DNA from: Caenorhabditis elegans
Lineage: Eukaryota; Nematoda; Chromadorea; Rhabditida; Rhabditidae
Direction of reading: 5' to 3'
Assembly: GCF_000002985.6 (NCBI RefSeq)
Contig: NC_003282.8
Span: 558,001-622,000 of the forward strand
Length of the DNA stretch: 64,000 bases
Shown in pieces: positions 1 to 12,834 of this stretch (position 1 is its first letter; each line of letters starts with the position of its first letter). The notes below the pieces were generated by a model. That model made no database searches and had not been told where the DNA came from. It worked only from the letters and a program-made list of their open reading frames with translations. The translations under genes were made by a program, and so were the position numbers.

Positions 1-1237
1 CCTGTAAAAATTTCAGGTAATCCTATGAAATCATTGAAAATTCTCTAAAATTTTTAAAAATTCTCAGAAAATCTAGAACTTTCTAAAAAGTTTTTTGGAA
101 GTTCTTGAACATTTTAATGCCCACCTTCCCGATGCCTGCGTGCCTGCCTACCTTGTACCTGCCTACCTACCTATGACCTATTTTCTACATTTTTAAAGAT
201 ACAATTTTCAAGAAAATTTGTAATTTCCCACCTATTTTTTTTTGAAATTGGAAAATGAGAAATCCTTTTTCTTGTGAATAAATGAATATTGAATTTGATT
301 TGAAAAATAAATTTCTAGTAAATTTGGCGCAAAATTTGAAATTTTAATTTTTACAGAATTACATTTATTGGCGCAAATTTTGTAAATTTCCAAAATTATA
401 TAGTTTTACCAAAATTTCAATTTTTCAAAAACTATTGCCATAAAAATTTTGCCGCAAAAAGCAGAATTTAAATTCTTCTTTATCAAAAAAAAAAACTAAT
501 TTTTAACGCAGAAGGGTTAGCTATTTTGATCCCACAAAGTACAAAAAAATGCCACAAAAATACTAGAACTTTCTGGAAAGATCTGGAAAAATTCGTTCAA
601 AAATTTTTCTAAAATTCTCAGAAAATCTAGAACTTTTAAAAAAATTCTTGAAAATATCCAACTTTTTCCCTCCCCTTCCAACTTACCCTATTCCCCGTTT
701 GATTAGCTCTCAACTCTTCTCACGACTTAATTGCTGCCATTTCATTTCTCAAAAAAAAAAAAAAAGTCATGCTCTTCTACTTCTACTGCTCGTCTTCATC
801 CAGCTCATCCTCATTTTAATAGGCTCTTTTTCCGGAGGAGACGGTCCTGTTGGCTTCTCACTCACTTCTCATATTTCAATCCTCTACTTCTTCTTGCCTT
901 TTCCCGCCCCGACGACACCCGTCCCAACAGATGCCCCCCCCCCCCCCGTCTTATTTCCCTGTAAGTCCCGCCTTCTCCGCCACCACCTTCATTTTCTCTG
1001 CGCGCTCTCCGGAGACGCGTGTCTCCTACTGCATAGTAGTGGTCAGTTCACCCCCTTTTCATCAAATGTGTGTGCACACAAACATTTAGACTTTAGACCT
1101 ATTTTCATCTTACCTGTTCATTTTTGTGCCTTACTCAATTTTTCCGATGCTATCTTACTTTTCTTTTTAAAAATTTTTCACTTATTTTTTAGTTTGTTCC
1201 TACACCCAATTTTCTATATTTTTCAATTTTCAGCAAT
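1..1237. other. Upstream region of efn-4
   Basis: AT-rich sequence with no convincing coding exon. Open frames between about 650 and 1240 translate to low-complexity Pro/Ser/Phe runs and are not gene-like. It holds a 14-C homopolymer at 934-947 and a CCTACCTGCC-type short repeat near 121-172. The stretch just before the efn-4 start is pyrimidine-rich and ends in TTTTCAG at 1227-1233, four bases before the ATG, which looks like a spliced-leader (trans-splice) acceptor. The efn-4 promoter presumably lies here, but no specific element can be named. Confidence 0.5.
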
Positions 1238-2401
1238 ATGAAACAATTCTTCGAATTTTTAATAACAACATTTTTGCTACTCGGACTGGCCGCTGCAGAC
1301 GAGCACATTGTCTACTGGAACTCTACAAATTCACTGTAAGTCTACATTTAATAGTACGATTCCCGCGCTCGCGGTAACCTATTATCTTATCAAGTTGAGC
1401 AAACAGTAATCAGGGGTGAAACGTTCGAAACTACTTATTGTTTGGTTCTCGCCGATAAGGCTCCGCAGATGCTCGAAAACTCCAGGGCTCTTCATCTTAT
1501 AAATTGTAAATGTGACGGGAGGAGGGAGTCGTTATCTCGGATGCATTGTTTTGCCGCATACACCGGACCCCCACTAGAAATTCTTTAATGGAGAGAGGTG
1601 CTTGGTACACCTGCTTCTCAAATTCACCTTGTTTACCCATGTCCGTCTTTTAGAATTTGAAAGGAGCGAGGGTGATTTGAGATTTGAATTGATTTTAGAC
1701 TTTAGCAGTTGAGCAATTTTTCTTAGCCGTTTTTTCGTTTTTACTCCATTAGGTATGCAAATCTCGCTTGTTTTAACTTTTTTCAAAAAAGTTTTAAATA
1801 GGAAAGTACGCGCTAAGTATTTTTCTACATTTTTGTAGTAGAAAATGTTTTGATAAATTTGAAACCAAGTGAGATTTACAACGTCAAAGTAAAGCCAAGG
1901 AGTCGGGCAGCGCTCCACTTTGACAGCTTATATCTCGGTTCTTTTTGATTTTATCAAAAAACGGTTAACTAAAAAAATATGCAAAAAATATTTTTCTACA
2001 TTTTCATAGTAAAACACTTTTTGATAAAACAAAAGACAACTGAGATATACGTCTTCAATTTCGGAAAATAGTTTGAGGGTGTAAAGGAAATTACGTTACT
2101 TCCCTAAGACTTTAGAAGTAGTCGACCTCCCCGTACACCCGTCTTTCTTTTCAATACTTGCTGATCATTTTAACGGTATGCGAACCCGCGTGCTATTTGC
2201 ATAACAATGCGCACTGTGGAGGTCGGTGTCACTTTTTTTTGTCAGGTGTCAACTCGAGAGTTAACTAGGTGTGTCGCCCAATTTTATGGAATAATGGAGT
2301 TTCCCAGAATATTGAGCGTTCAAGATTTTGCTAGATTAGCACACCATACTATGGTAATTATCGATGACATACTGAGATAAGTCACCTAGCCCCCGTACCG
2401 G

Positions 2402-2433
<32 letters not shown>

Positions 2434-5400
2434 ATGGTCAAGATTTACTTGGAGTAATATCAATATACTGCTCATACTTGAGCATTGTGTTTGCTCATTG
2501 GTTTTTTTTCGAGGGGCTTAAGATGGTGTGTACGTTATGCAACTCAGGTGTGGAAATACGAGAAGAGGGTCCTCTCTCTTTCTCTCTCAGGGTGGTCTAT
2601 ATGTGTATGTACTAGACATATTTGATGCGATTAAAAGTAGGTCTACGACGACGACGACGAAAATTGCTCCTCTACTCCTTGCTCTCTTCTCGGTTTCACT
2701 TTTTGAAGAGCATTCCCATTTCCGGCTTTCTGTTATTGGATGGGTGGTCCCAACGATGACATTTTTAGTAGGGTCAATGCACTTGACATCTTCTGTACGC
2801 CGTTTTCGATCTGACCTCCTGATTCAGAATTTATCGTTCGTCGTCTTCTGGGCCCAGGCGGCGTATGATTTACGGTCGCGCCGCTCCCCCGCCCTTATCC
2901 TTGTAATAATCTGCTGAGGTATAACCTTAGGTTGTGGTTTTTCGAAAATTTTCTGCGCGTGGTGCATATGTTCCATATCGGGTGTGTCTTATGATTACGT
3001 CATCACCAAAAGAGTTTTGTTTAGCAAGTCGGAAGTCTTGAAAGGGGGCTCCACGCAACACACTCATTACCGCACACAGTGGCTATTGATACTACTTTTT
3101 TGGCCAGGACATGCAAACGAGACAAAGACCACCTAAAACTCTTAGGTAAAAAACACCTGTTTCACCTACATTTTTGGAGGCTATCTTCCTGATCGGGACT
3201 TTTGACTTTGCCGACGATACACGCCGTCGTCGTCGTCGCACATCATTAAAAGATGGTAATAGCCGCGGCGGTTTGATGGGATCGCTTAGAAGGTGTGAGA
3301 TGATCACAAACTTTCCCCCTAGAACACCTGTGATGGATTTGTTGAGATTTAAAAGATACTAGGGGGGGGGGGGGGTTCTCATACCTAAAGATTGTGTAGT
3401 AAATTTGCATATGAGTAGGAGTAGGATACTGAATGCAAATCTACATTCTTTTGTTATTGGGACTCTTGGAAGGACGCGAAAGTCTATGTGCGCGCGCGCA
3501 AGGATGACGGTCCACCAAGATTTACAGGCACCCCGGTGCACACTTCTTTTGAAAGGTGCCGCCGGCCAATAGATTTGTCTCCCCTCCGTTACAATAATAA
3601 TAATAATAAAGACCGAGGGCCTTCCTGATGAAGATGATTATATCGTTCTTCATGGGTTAATCTGAAAATTAGAAGAGTCCCCCACCATGACCCATCTGTG
3701 CAGGTTTTTTTACGCAATCGGTGCTTTCAATGACCGCATGCAAATTAGTAATTAGTACTTGATATACCCCATTTTAATGAAGTATGACAGGGGGAGAAAG
3801 AACAGCCAATTAAACTGATATTCATCTGGTCTGAAGGTTCAAAAGCAGAGTCTCTAAATTGAATTGAATTGACAGCAGAAGCCTGTTGACTGTTGACACC
3901 AACTGGCTGGCATATGTTTTTTTTTGCCTCATTCTCTCCCTCAATGTCCCATCTTCCATATTCAACACGATGTCCAATATCCGCGAAAGCACACACACAC
4001 ACAAACATATCCGTCGTTTGAATGAGCAATCACGTACATTTTGTACGTTTCAATTTATCTAAAACGCAGAGGAGCTCAAGGAGCTCAGGGCTAAAGGCTC
4101 AGGGCTCAGGGCTGCTCCACGCATTACTAAATCAAAAAGAAAAGGGGGCAAGTGTTATATCCAATGCAAATTACTTCTTGACTTTAACTTGTGTGTTGCA
4201 AGACTTGTACCTTTCAAGTTGTCATGGGAATGAATATGTGGACTAATGAAGCTGCTTTTGATACGGGACTAGATAATCCAGACTTATGAACTCATTTGTC
4301 TTCTGGTCATGTTTCAAATAATAAGAGGTTCTCGGATGCTGTGAGCACACGCGCGGTTAATTACCTGCGAAAGAGAGAGTGGTTCCGGATAAACAAGAGC
4401 TTATTTGGTAGAAGCAGTCTTTGCTCAATTTTGCTCAATTTGAGAAAAGGTTGGCTGGTGGCAGTGAACAAGGAAAAAAAAAAGGAAAATGGGGGCCAAT
4501 TTGAGAAATGAGACGTATGAATATGTAACAGTGCAAGGTTTTTTACGGAATATCCCCTTGAACGGGGGCAAGTTAATCTTGGACAAGCACCTATTGACCA
4601 TGGCCCCCGGAAGGTTGGGATTAACCTGAAGGGTCATTGACACGTGTACTTGTTTATTTGCATTCCCCACTGGTAACTGAAGCTCTGGCTTCGCTTCTTT
4701 GTACTACTAGGGGGCAACCAATTTCCGTTTTGGAATCATCACAACTCCTCAAATTCGGGATGTTTTGTCTTCTCCGTAACGCATGACGGAATTCGAGGAA
4801 TACGTAGGGAGGCGTGATTTTTGAGTAGGTGTTGTAAGATGATGTGTCATTCACCACCACGACAACACGTATACAGTTCGTCCTCGGATGTATCATGGCG
4901 GGAGAGAGAGAGAGACACGCTCGGATGAGTTCCGATCCTAATTTGGACGTCACTCAGAATCCCACTCACTTACGTTTGGCGGGAAAAGGTAGAGGGGGGG
5001 GGGGTCAATCTCGGATGATTGATCCGATTGATAACAAATTGGCATGACACTTGGGGTGAAAGACTGGAAGGCTCTGGGGACTTGGGACCAATCGAACAAG
5101 AAATTCGATCCTCCTAATCCCATTCAAGTTCTTTATTTTATTGTGCACCAGAACTGTGTGTTTGTCCATAGCAATAAGTTTGCGTAATAATAATAGTTGC
5201 GGGTGGTTCGTCGTCGTCGAGATGATCAAAATTTATGCGATGAGCTCCTCCCGGGAGAGCCGGTTGCGCAACACGTGTTTGTATTAACACAGAACGTCTG
5301 CTGGCATATGTGGTGGGGACATATTCAATACTTCTTCGAGTCGCGATGAATTTTTAAACATGTTTTGATATGCAGTAAAAGTGTTTACTCTCCAGGGTCA

Positions 5401-8400
5401 CCGAGATTTGTGGTCCGTGGGAACGCAGCTCCATCAGAGCACTACTTTATTATTATTATTGTTGTTGGGCTCTCCTCCCGCTGCCCTTCAAGAAGATGAT
5501 TCTATAATAGTGTGGCGTTTTCTTCTTATATGTAGAGTTTGTATGCCATATATAGGGTGACGACTCCAAAAAGAGGCAGAGTAAATTTCGTTTAAAATGG
5601 GGATAATTGAGTTGGGTTTTCCTCTTCTCGTCGTGTAGTGGCAATTTTGCTCGCTCTCTTCAGAAAACGAGAAAGAAATGAAGGAGAAAAGAGAGGGGGT
5701 AAAAAAGCGGGCCGCGCATCTTGATAAGGACGAGTCATACATGACGACAGGGGGCCCCTCCGAACTCTATTTGATTAAATTTATGACTTCGTCTTATTCC
5801 TATTTACCATCATCATCATCATCATCTACAATTATGAACTGCCGATTAATTTATGGGGTCGCGCCGTGTGTATGTACGGCGACAGGTATAGGTACGATCC
5901 AGCAGCAAATTTTATAAATATTTTAATTCATCATGTCACATCGGATTACGGTAATTGGGATTCAACGAACGTCTGCACCAGCCAAGAATCGTGAATCAGA
6001 TGAACAAAGGGCAGCGCGAAGAAATGCCGAACTCATTATTAGCAATTAACCTCAACACACTGTTTTACAACACAATACAACACATATGACTTTTTGGGGC
6101 GACAGAGAGGACCGGCCACCTGTCCAGTAATTTGCACAAAAAAGGAAGGGAGGAGAAGCAGGGCGGGCAGAGGAATTTTCAGCAATTTCAGGGAATTGCC
6201 GAGGTTGTTAACAACAAAAAAATTCGGCAAGTTTTCGACGAAATGGCAAAATGCATTGCCATTAGAGCTAACTTTCTAGATTTCGAAAAAAAAATTTCGG
6301 CAAGTTCGGAACACTGAGCTTTTCATTATGTTTTTTGTGTAGGGTGTAATAACTGAAGAGAAGCTTGTAAGGATCTTATACACCAAAAAAAAATCGGTTA
6401 AAATTGTGCCAGTTTTTTTTTCAACTCCATTCGCCGGCCCACGGTACCGATAACCAATTTCGACCTAATTTTCCGTAGTTTGGTTGTTCAATGATTCTTT
6501 TTTAGATTAAGCTGAAGCTAAGCGGAAACTGATAAGTTCGATAAACTGAAGCATAAGTTTGATAAGCTCGAATAGCCGAAAAATGTCGTAATTTCGACAA
6601 TCGGTAGAAAAACCGACCACCCCGGCAGCCGTCACCCACCATTAAACACACCACTTTTTGGCTCATTTACCACTACTTGATGCTCCCCTTCCTCATAAAA
6701 TGTGGACCTTTTCGTGGTAACAACTTGAGGGTCGTAAACGCTCAGAATTTATGAGGGAAACCAACCAACGACACGAACACATTGTAAAAAGTGAACAAAA
6801 CCACCTCGGAATTGGGTGGCAAATTGAGTGAGTGACCCACACTCGGAAATGTGATACTCTGCCTGAGATTTCACAATTTTCACACCCATTCATTTTCTCC
6901 TATTAAGCCAGGGATGGTAGATAGAAGAATAACACAAAGTACGGGATGATTGTTGTCAAATGGCTGTCAATTTATTTGTCTTTTTGGCAGACGGTGGCAG
7001 GTGGCATCTCGCTCTTTTGGAATGGTATTAGCGTGTGCACATGTTCCTGATGAATTCGGAATGGACGGGGGTAGGGTAAACATTGATAATTGGCAAAATC
7101 TTACAATCTCACTAACGTTCCAACACTGAGCACGGTGAACTCATTTGTGTCAAGTGCTTCTTCCCACCAGCGCTCAAGTACATTGACACATGTCTCGAAT
7201 GGTAATAGAGTCGGTATTTGCAAAAGGGGTCCTTTTGGCGCACGTCTTTGTGCTTCTTCTGGGGCTCTCTTTATGAGGAGAGCTTACAGTAGAATGACAC
7301 CGCCAATTAGTCGAATTGCGCAAGCTGCTGCTGTTGTAGAGGGGAAGGGAATACGGATTATTTGATTTACGGGCGAGGAATCGGATCCAATGATCCGGAA
7401 GCGTTACCCTCTTTGTATGTTTCTTCATTAATGGGCAACCGGAAATGAAGGTCTCTAAGTGACAAAAGTTTTCTGTTTCAGGTTCCGAAATCGGCAGCCA
7501 ACGATCGAAGTTCGAATGGGAGACGTTGTTCGATTTGTGTGTCCGGACAATGAGGAGGGACGAAACGATGGCGAGTACCTGATTGTCTATGAAGTAACCG
7601 AGTTCGCGATGGATGACTGTGCTCTGGAGTCACACTCGAGAGAAGTTATACGGTGTGCACCCGAAGGGACTGCAGAGAAGGTGCTCAGAACTCAGCAGTT
7701 GAGTGGCGGAAGACGGGAAGACTGGAAGAAGCAGAAAGTTCCGCCGAAGAATGTGGCTCAGCTCATCAGGCAGCTCAATCCTATTCCGAATGGGAAAGAG
7801 TATCAACCAGGGCAGACGTATTATTATATGAGTGAGTTTTTTTGAAAAAGATATTTTGAAGTGTAGTCTCGTGAAAGTCGTTGTTTTTGAAAAACAAATT
7901 GCCGTCCAGAAATCCCATAGATTTTTTGTTAGGAAAGATTTAGTTCAGCGTAGGCAAGTAGGCATTCAGGTGACCTCACAACAGTACTCAGAACTGCTTT
8001 AGGACCCTTCAGGGCTTAGGGTATTTTTGATATTCATACCGGATTCAGAATGCCAAAAAACCTAAATTTTCATACGTTATTAAAAATTTTGATGCTTTTC
8101 GAAAAATGGAAATTTTCGAGCAACTTTTTGCTCTTGTGTGCCCAATGTTTGAGGAATCAAAATGAATTTGTACATACATTCATGGGTTTTTAACATGCTG
8201 AATCTACTAGTATCAGTTTTCCAAAATAATGTTCAAAAATGTCCAAAACCCCTTATAAGGGGATCTACAGCAGTATAGCACTGCGAGAACCTTAGGCTTC
8301 TCCCAGTTATCAAAAGTATAATTTCAACAAAAAAAAAACTTGAAACCTGGTTGCCGGTTGGCGGAAAGTTGCCGAAGGTTCGGCAACCAAAAATTGCCGG

Positions 8401-9846
8401 TTGCCGAAACTTTTGGGTTCGGCAATTTCGGAAATTGCCGGTTGCCGAAAATCTCGGTTCCCGCACAGCTCTGGTACCTCCACCATTTTTTGGAGATTAA
8501 CCGGCAAGGAGTGCACCTTGAAATTAACTGTTACAGTAGCCATGTCGCTTCAAGACCTTTAAAAACTTCCAAATTTCCAGCAACATCGACTGGAAAAGCG
8601 AATGGCACCAACCATCGGATGTACGGATTATGTGAATCTCAAAACATGCGGCTCTCGATGAAAGTGTCTGCCAGTCAACCTCACCCAACTCGCCGAGCAC
8701 CAACTCGCCGACAGGAGGATTTTGTGACAACTGCGAGCGCCGAATTGATGGGCGGACAGGAGGATGAAGATTCAGATAACGACAATGCCCATCTGCTGCC
8801 GAGGGACTTGGAAGGATCGACGAATCCAAAGTTTCGAAGACCATCGCAATTGGAGACGGCAGGAGTTGAGAATCAGCAATTTATGAAGGTTGTCCAAATG
8901 GCTCAGGCTGGCAAAACTGGCACATTTGAAAACGAGAAAGAGGCGATCGCGCAGAAAAGTTCGGAAAAAGACGGATGGCATCCGGTGAACGTGCAATATG
9001 TGGCTGATCTAATGAATAATGCATATCAGAATGCTGATGAGAGGATTTCTTATCAAAGGGATTTTGAAATTCACGAGGAGAATGGTAAGGACTTTGAATT
9101 TTTGATTCAGGAGAAATGTGCATTTTTCCGAAAAGTTTGAATTTCTTTTTTAAAAAAAGTTCGATGAAATTTGGATTTTCATAGTAAATTTTTTCGGAAA
9201 ATGTTTTAAATTTTAAAAATAACTTTCGATAAATTTTGAATTTCTCAATATTTTTGAAACAACTTTTTCGTAGCGTGTTTGTTTTTTAAATTAAAATTTT
9301 CAGATTTTCGAAAAAAAAGCTGAATTTCTGAGAATGATTTTGTGAATAATTAGAATTTTTTAAAATATTTTTTGGTATCAGAAAATTTTTGAATTTTTTA
9401 AATTTTAATTTCAATTTAATTTTTTAATCGTTTTCCGGGTATTTTTCGGTATTTTTTTTCGATGTAGTCTGAGAAAAACCTAAAAAAACGCGGGGCGCAA
9501 AAAAGGTGCCTTTTGAGATCAAATTGCAAACGCGCTCTAACTTGAAACTTATACGCACCGCCCCTATAATTTGGGTCTCAAAGGGAAATATACCAAAAAA
9601 ACGTTTGAGTTTCTGGTTTGGATGTCAAAAATCCTTTAAAAAACTTTAAAAACGCCATAATATTCTCAAACAAAAAGCATTAGATTTTTACTTATAAAAA
9701 ATTTGCGAAAACTGACTGACAAAATTTTTTTAGTAATTCAAAAATTTTCAGATCTTGCTGTAAAATCCTTGGAATATTCATCATCTTCAACTTCATTATC
9801 AACAAATTTTGCAATTTTACTAGCTGTAATCTATGTTCTATATTAA
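1238..9846 (+). CDS. efn-4: Ephrin EFN-4 (GPI-anchored Eph-receptor ligand family)
   Basis: Four exons: 1238-1335, 7482-7831, 8581-9084 and 9752-9846, closing in frame to 348 residues. Residues 1-20 form a signal peptide. Residues about 21-170 are the ephrin receptor-binding fold, beginning HIVYWNSTN, with four cysteines (C53, C79, C91, C167) as expected for the two ephrin disulphides. A long hydrophilic linker with an acidic Asp/Glu stretch follows. The last exon ends in a hydrophobic tail (about 334-348) with no cytoplasmic domain, the pattern of a GPI-attachment signal. A TTTTCAG acceptor four bases before the ATG suggests SL trans-splicing. C. elegans EFN-4 (MAB-26) acts at the cell surface in epidermal morphogenesis and axon guidance; the role here rests on that family identity. 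Intron 1 is about 6.1 kb, a likely place for cis-regulation. Confidence 0.95.
1336..7481. other. 6.1-kb first intron of efn-4
   Basis: No exon or RNA gene is recognisable in this intron. It contains a (TG)n microsatellite at 2402-2433, short CGA/CGT triplet runs near 2645 and 3226, a 14-G tract at 3362-3375, an 11-G tract at 4994-5004, ATC/TCA triplets near 5810, and a GCTCAGG-type direct repeat near 4078-4115. Two related short sequences, both with a TATTTTTCTACATTTT core, lie at about 1790-1900 and 1925-2060. Because the rest of the gene is compact, this intron probably carries enhancers, but I see no named binding site that I would defend. Confidence 0.6.
8340..8466. repeat. GCCGGTTGCCGAA repeat cluster in efn-4 intron 2
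   Basis: About 125 bases of alternating TTGCCGGTTGCCG, GGTTCGGCAA and similar units, in both orientations, so it can fold on itself. It belongs to the CGGCAA/TTGCCG family seen repeatedly elsewhere in this window. The right edge reads GGTTCCCGCACAGCTCTGG, loosely like the ends of the hAT-like element in gex-2 intron 4, but I found no matching left end or target duplication. Confidence 0.6.
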
Positions 9847-10473
9847 TTTTATTTTCTTCCCTTTTGTTCCCAAGCTCTTCCCAATTTCCATTGTGATTAT
9901 CGAGCCATCCGGCTTAAATTCACATATCCCCCAAAATCAGGTTGTTCCATGCTTTTCCCAGCTTCACCCTTCCGTCTCTCTCTCTTTGCTCACCGGTTTT
10001 GAATAGTATTTTTTTGTCAAACATGTGACGGGTTCACACGCTCGAGTTAGAATTTCTATAGCTTCCAGTTTTCCTCTCATCAATTAGAATGTTCATCAAT
10101 TGAGATGCTTGATTTTTTTTGTTGTATATAAAGATTTTTATAATTAATTGAGCTAAAATTTACAAAATTCACTGCAAATCATATTTCCAGAAAACTTTTC
10201 ATTCAGCAAAGGCAAAGTGGGAGAACATCCCCACGGGCTTCGGTGCCGATGCGTCTGAAGTCGGCACCAATCAGCTATTTCGGCGCCGATGCGAATTAAG
10301 CTGGTGCCGACGTGATATTACTGTAGCTTCGGTGCCGATGTGAAATCGATTAGCTGAGTACTGCAATTTTTCCATAAATATACATTCATTCGGGAGCTTT
10401 TTCAATTTACATACAATAAAAATTCGAGCAAATATAGCAAATAATAAACGATAAAACATGTCAAATAATTATC
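9847..10473. other. Intergenic region between convergent efn-4 and MARC-like gene
   Basis: Holds the 3' flanks of two convergent genes. The first 200 bases after the efn-4 stop are pyrimidine-rich (CTTCCC and CTCTCTCTCT runs), typical of a nematode 3' UTR, but no perfect AATAAA is obvious. A triplicated GGTGCCGA motif with inverted copies lies at 10240-10345. No coding sequence is seen. Confidence 0.5.
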
Positions 10474-12834
10474 TCAGAAGGCCGACGGCTTGTATTTGGC
10501 CCAGACAGTTTGTCCGACATGAATATATCCCGTCTTCACAAGTCCTGCATTGACTCCAAAGATCGGGCTTTCTCCAAACTCCTGGCGCAGTTTTCCGGGA
10601 CCAAGACGAAACTCGCGGAGCTTCTTCAACGGTTGCATGTCCTTGTCCTTGGTTCCAGTTTCTGGGTTGACGGTGGTGAGAATGCATCTGGTACACGGCT
10701 TGAAACACTGCATTTCAACATCGCCGATACGTAGATCAAGCCATTTGTCTTCATCCCATGCGGCACAGTCGTCTACAACGATACATGGACGGAAGTTGAT
10801 TGAGGAGACATTTTGATCGAGCTTTGAGTTGAGGTCATCCAGAGAAGCTTGGCTTGTAATCATGTAGGGAGCCAGGTCGGCGTAGGCGGTCTGAAACTTT
10901 TTTGAAATGTTTTCCCGATAAAAACAGGGTTTTAGAGTGAAAAATAGGTTAAAATAATCGTTGCAGATTTACGCAATTCGTGTGCTCCCCGAGGAGCAGC
11001 AGTTTTTGGCTAAAATACTCCGTTTTGAATAAGAAAAAAAAATTGTATTTTGCTACTTGAAACCACATCAAGAATTTTTCGCAGGAAATATCAAAATTCT
11101 TTGAAATTTCATTTAAAAAATGTGTGAAGTTTCAAATTCTACTACTGGAAAATGTCTGGAATTGTGCAATTTCTACGGTAAAAAAAATCTTGAAAATGAT
11201 AATTCTGATAATTTTACCCATTATGCTCAAACATTTCCTTTCATTAGGTTTTTTGTTGACAAATTCGGCAATTCGGCAAATTGCCGGATTGCCGATTTGC
11301 CGGAAATTTTGATTTTTGGCAAATTGCCGATTTGTTGTTTCAATTTGTCGGAAATTTTTAGAGGGATGTTTTATAAGACCCCTGTGTCTGTTTGGAATTT
11401 TTATTTGTCATTTTGCCGGTTTGCCGATTTGCCGGAAGAATTGTTTGCACTCCTAATATATACGAAAAATCCAAAATTTCCAACATTGTTACACAAAAAG
11501 AATCGTGGCAAAAACAAGAATTTTAGCCAAAAGATGTTTACCAAAAGCCTCCTCGTGGAGTACACAGGCTGTGCGTAAATCGGAAACCCCTTACTCACAT
11601 CATCGATTCTCTTGGGAACTTCATTATTCCACCATCCTTCTTCCGTTTTGCAAGTTCTCTCTGTGAACAATCCAGTATCGTACATGATCACACGAGTTCC
11701 AGGTTCCTCCAGCACATTCGAGAAGAATTCAGCCACCGCATCTCCACAGTCATAGCCATCAGTACGAAGATCCACGTGAAGGCTGTAAATGGTGAAGATG
11801 TGAATAAGAACCCCGAAAATTTTAAAGCTACAATCCACTGCGTAAATCCTTATTTGCCTTCACATCCTCAATCTTGAACTGAGCATCTTCCCTGCCTGGA
11901 TAGGAGACTCGAACAATTCCATCTTTAATCAAAGTCTCGATCAGAACCATTTGTGGCTTTGTTCGGGCAGTGTAGAACTTTCCGTCACTATTGATAACCA
12001 GGAAATGTCGGTCCAAATATTCTCCCAACCTTGGGCCAAATGGGGTGCATCGATATTGGAAGACCTACAATTATTGGTAATTTATTGTGTTAAACTCATT
12101 AAAATTAATACCTCTTTTCCCTTGCAAGACTTGATCGGATACAGATGAAGACTCTTGATTCGGCCGACTGGAACCCATTCAGCTTTTGGCTTTGAATACT
12201 TTTTCACCAAACCTTTCAGTGCCAGGAAAGCCTGAAACATTGAAATTGTGATAGCTGAATTCAATGTGGGTGGCAAACGGTTTTTTCCGGCAAATTAGAA
12301 AATTGCCGGAATTGAGAACTTCCAGCAAATCGGCAAATCAGAGAATCGCCGGAATTAAACATTTTGCCGATTTGCCGAATTTGCCGGAAAAACAGCAATT
12401 GCCGAAAATTTTTGGCAAATAGTGGTGTTGCACATTTTTTTTTGGACATTTCAGAATTTCAATTTCAATCGGCAAAATTGTACGCGTCCTATAAATGTTA
12501 CTACATCAATTTTGAAAAATAAGCAAATTCCATGAAAATATCTAGAAAAACGGAAAAAATTTCAAAAAGGCACAGTTTTGAGTTTCCGTCTTGTAAAAAA
12601 TCCCTCTAAAAACTTTCGGCAAAATTTCCGGTTTAAAGGCAAATCGATAATTTGTTGAAAATAAAAATTTCTGGGAAACCAATTGAAAAATTCCGTCTAT
12701 TTGCCGATTTGCCGAATTCACACCCGCTGAGCTAAATATTAGAAAGATAAATCAATATAACTTACTGTCCACGAGAAGAACGACGTTCCAAGTATTCCAA
12801 AAATCACTTTTCGGTCCTCATACAGTGTGTTCAT
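10474..12834 (-). CDS. MOSC-domain molybdenum enzyme, mitochondrial amidoxime-reducing component (MARC) family
   Basis: Five exons on the minus strand: 12834-12766, 12231-12112, 12064-11832, 11782-11599 and 10890-10474, giving 340 residues. The N-terminus has one hydrophobic segment (about residues 9-33), matching the single outer-membrane anchor of MARC proteins. Residues about 45-170 resemble the MOSC_N beta-barrel and about 190-335 the MOSC domain. The family hallmark RCILTTVNPETG is present; its Cys (about 271) is the expected molybdenum-cofactor ligand. Family members reduce N-hydroxylated substrates such as amidoximes together with cytochrome b5 and its reductase. The donor after exon 3 (TT|GTAGCT) is unusual; it was chosen because it preserves phase into LHVDLRTDGYDCG. 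The gene is divergent from gex-2 and convergent with efn-4. From memory it corresponds to F56A11.5. Confidence 0.92.
11260..11440. repeat. CGGCAAATTGCCG repeat cluster in MARC-like gene intron 4
   Basis: Runs of ATTCGGCAAATTGCCGGATTGCCGATTTGCCGG-like units in both orientations, within the intron spanning 10891-11598. It is the same CGGCAAATT family as at 12277-12725 and 16636-16918. It ends near GTTTGCACTCC, with no convincing mirror end. Confidence 0.6.
12277..12725. mobile_element. Degenerate interspersed element in MARC-like gene intron 1
   Basis: About 450 bases bounded by GTGGGTGGCAAACGG on the left and its degenerate mirror ATTTGCCGAATTCACACCC on the right, with CGGCAAATT units at both ends. 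Its interior (about 12420-12660) is clearly related, in direct orientation, to 58480-58720: both contain AATTGTACGC(A/G)TCCTAT and TCCCTCTAAAAACTTTCGGC. The flanks AGCTGAAT and AGCTAAAT match at 7 of 8 positions, which would suit an 8-bp hAT-type target duplication, but the element ends are too worn to be certain. No transposase frame is present. Confidence 0.55.

Noticed and set aside
648-1241. 197-codon frame upstream of efn-4
   Set aside because: Composition is Pro/Ser/Phe/Leu low complexity, it runs through poly-A and poly-C tracts, and it overlaps the likely efn-4 trans-splice acceptor.
2402-2433. TG dinucleotide run as a possible regulatory element
   Set aside because: An ordinary microsatellite; nothing around it indicates function.
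7473-7480. CTGTTTCA, the core of the 21U-RNA (piRNA) upstream motif
   Set aside because: It forms the polypyrimidine tract and acceptor of efn-4 exon 2 (CTGTTTCAG). A second match near 33983 has no motif context either. One octamer match per tens of kb is expected by chance.
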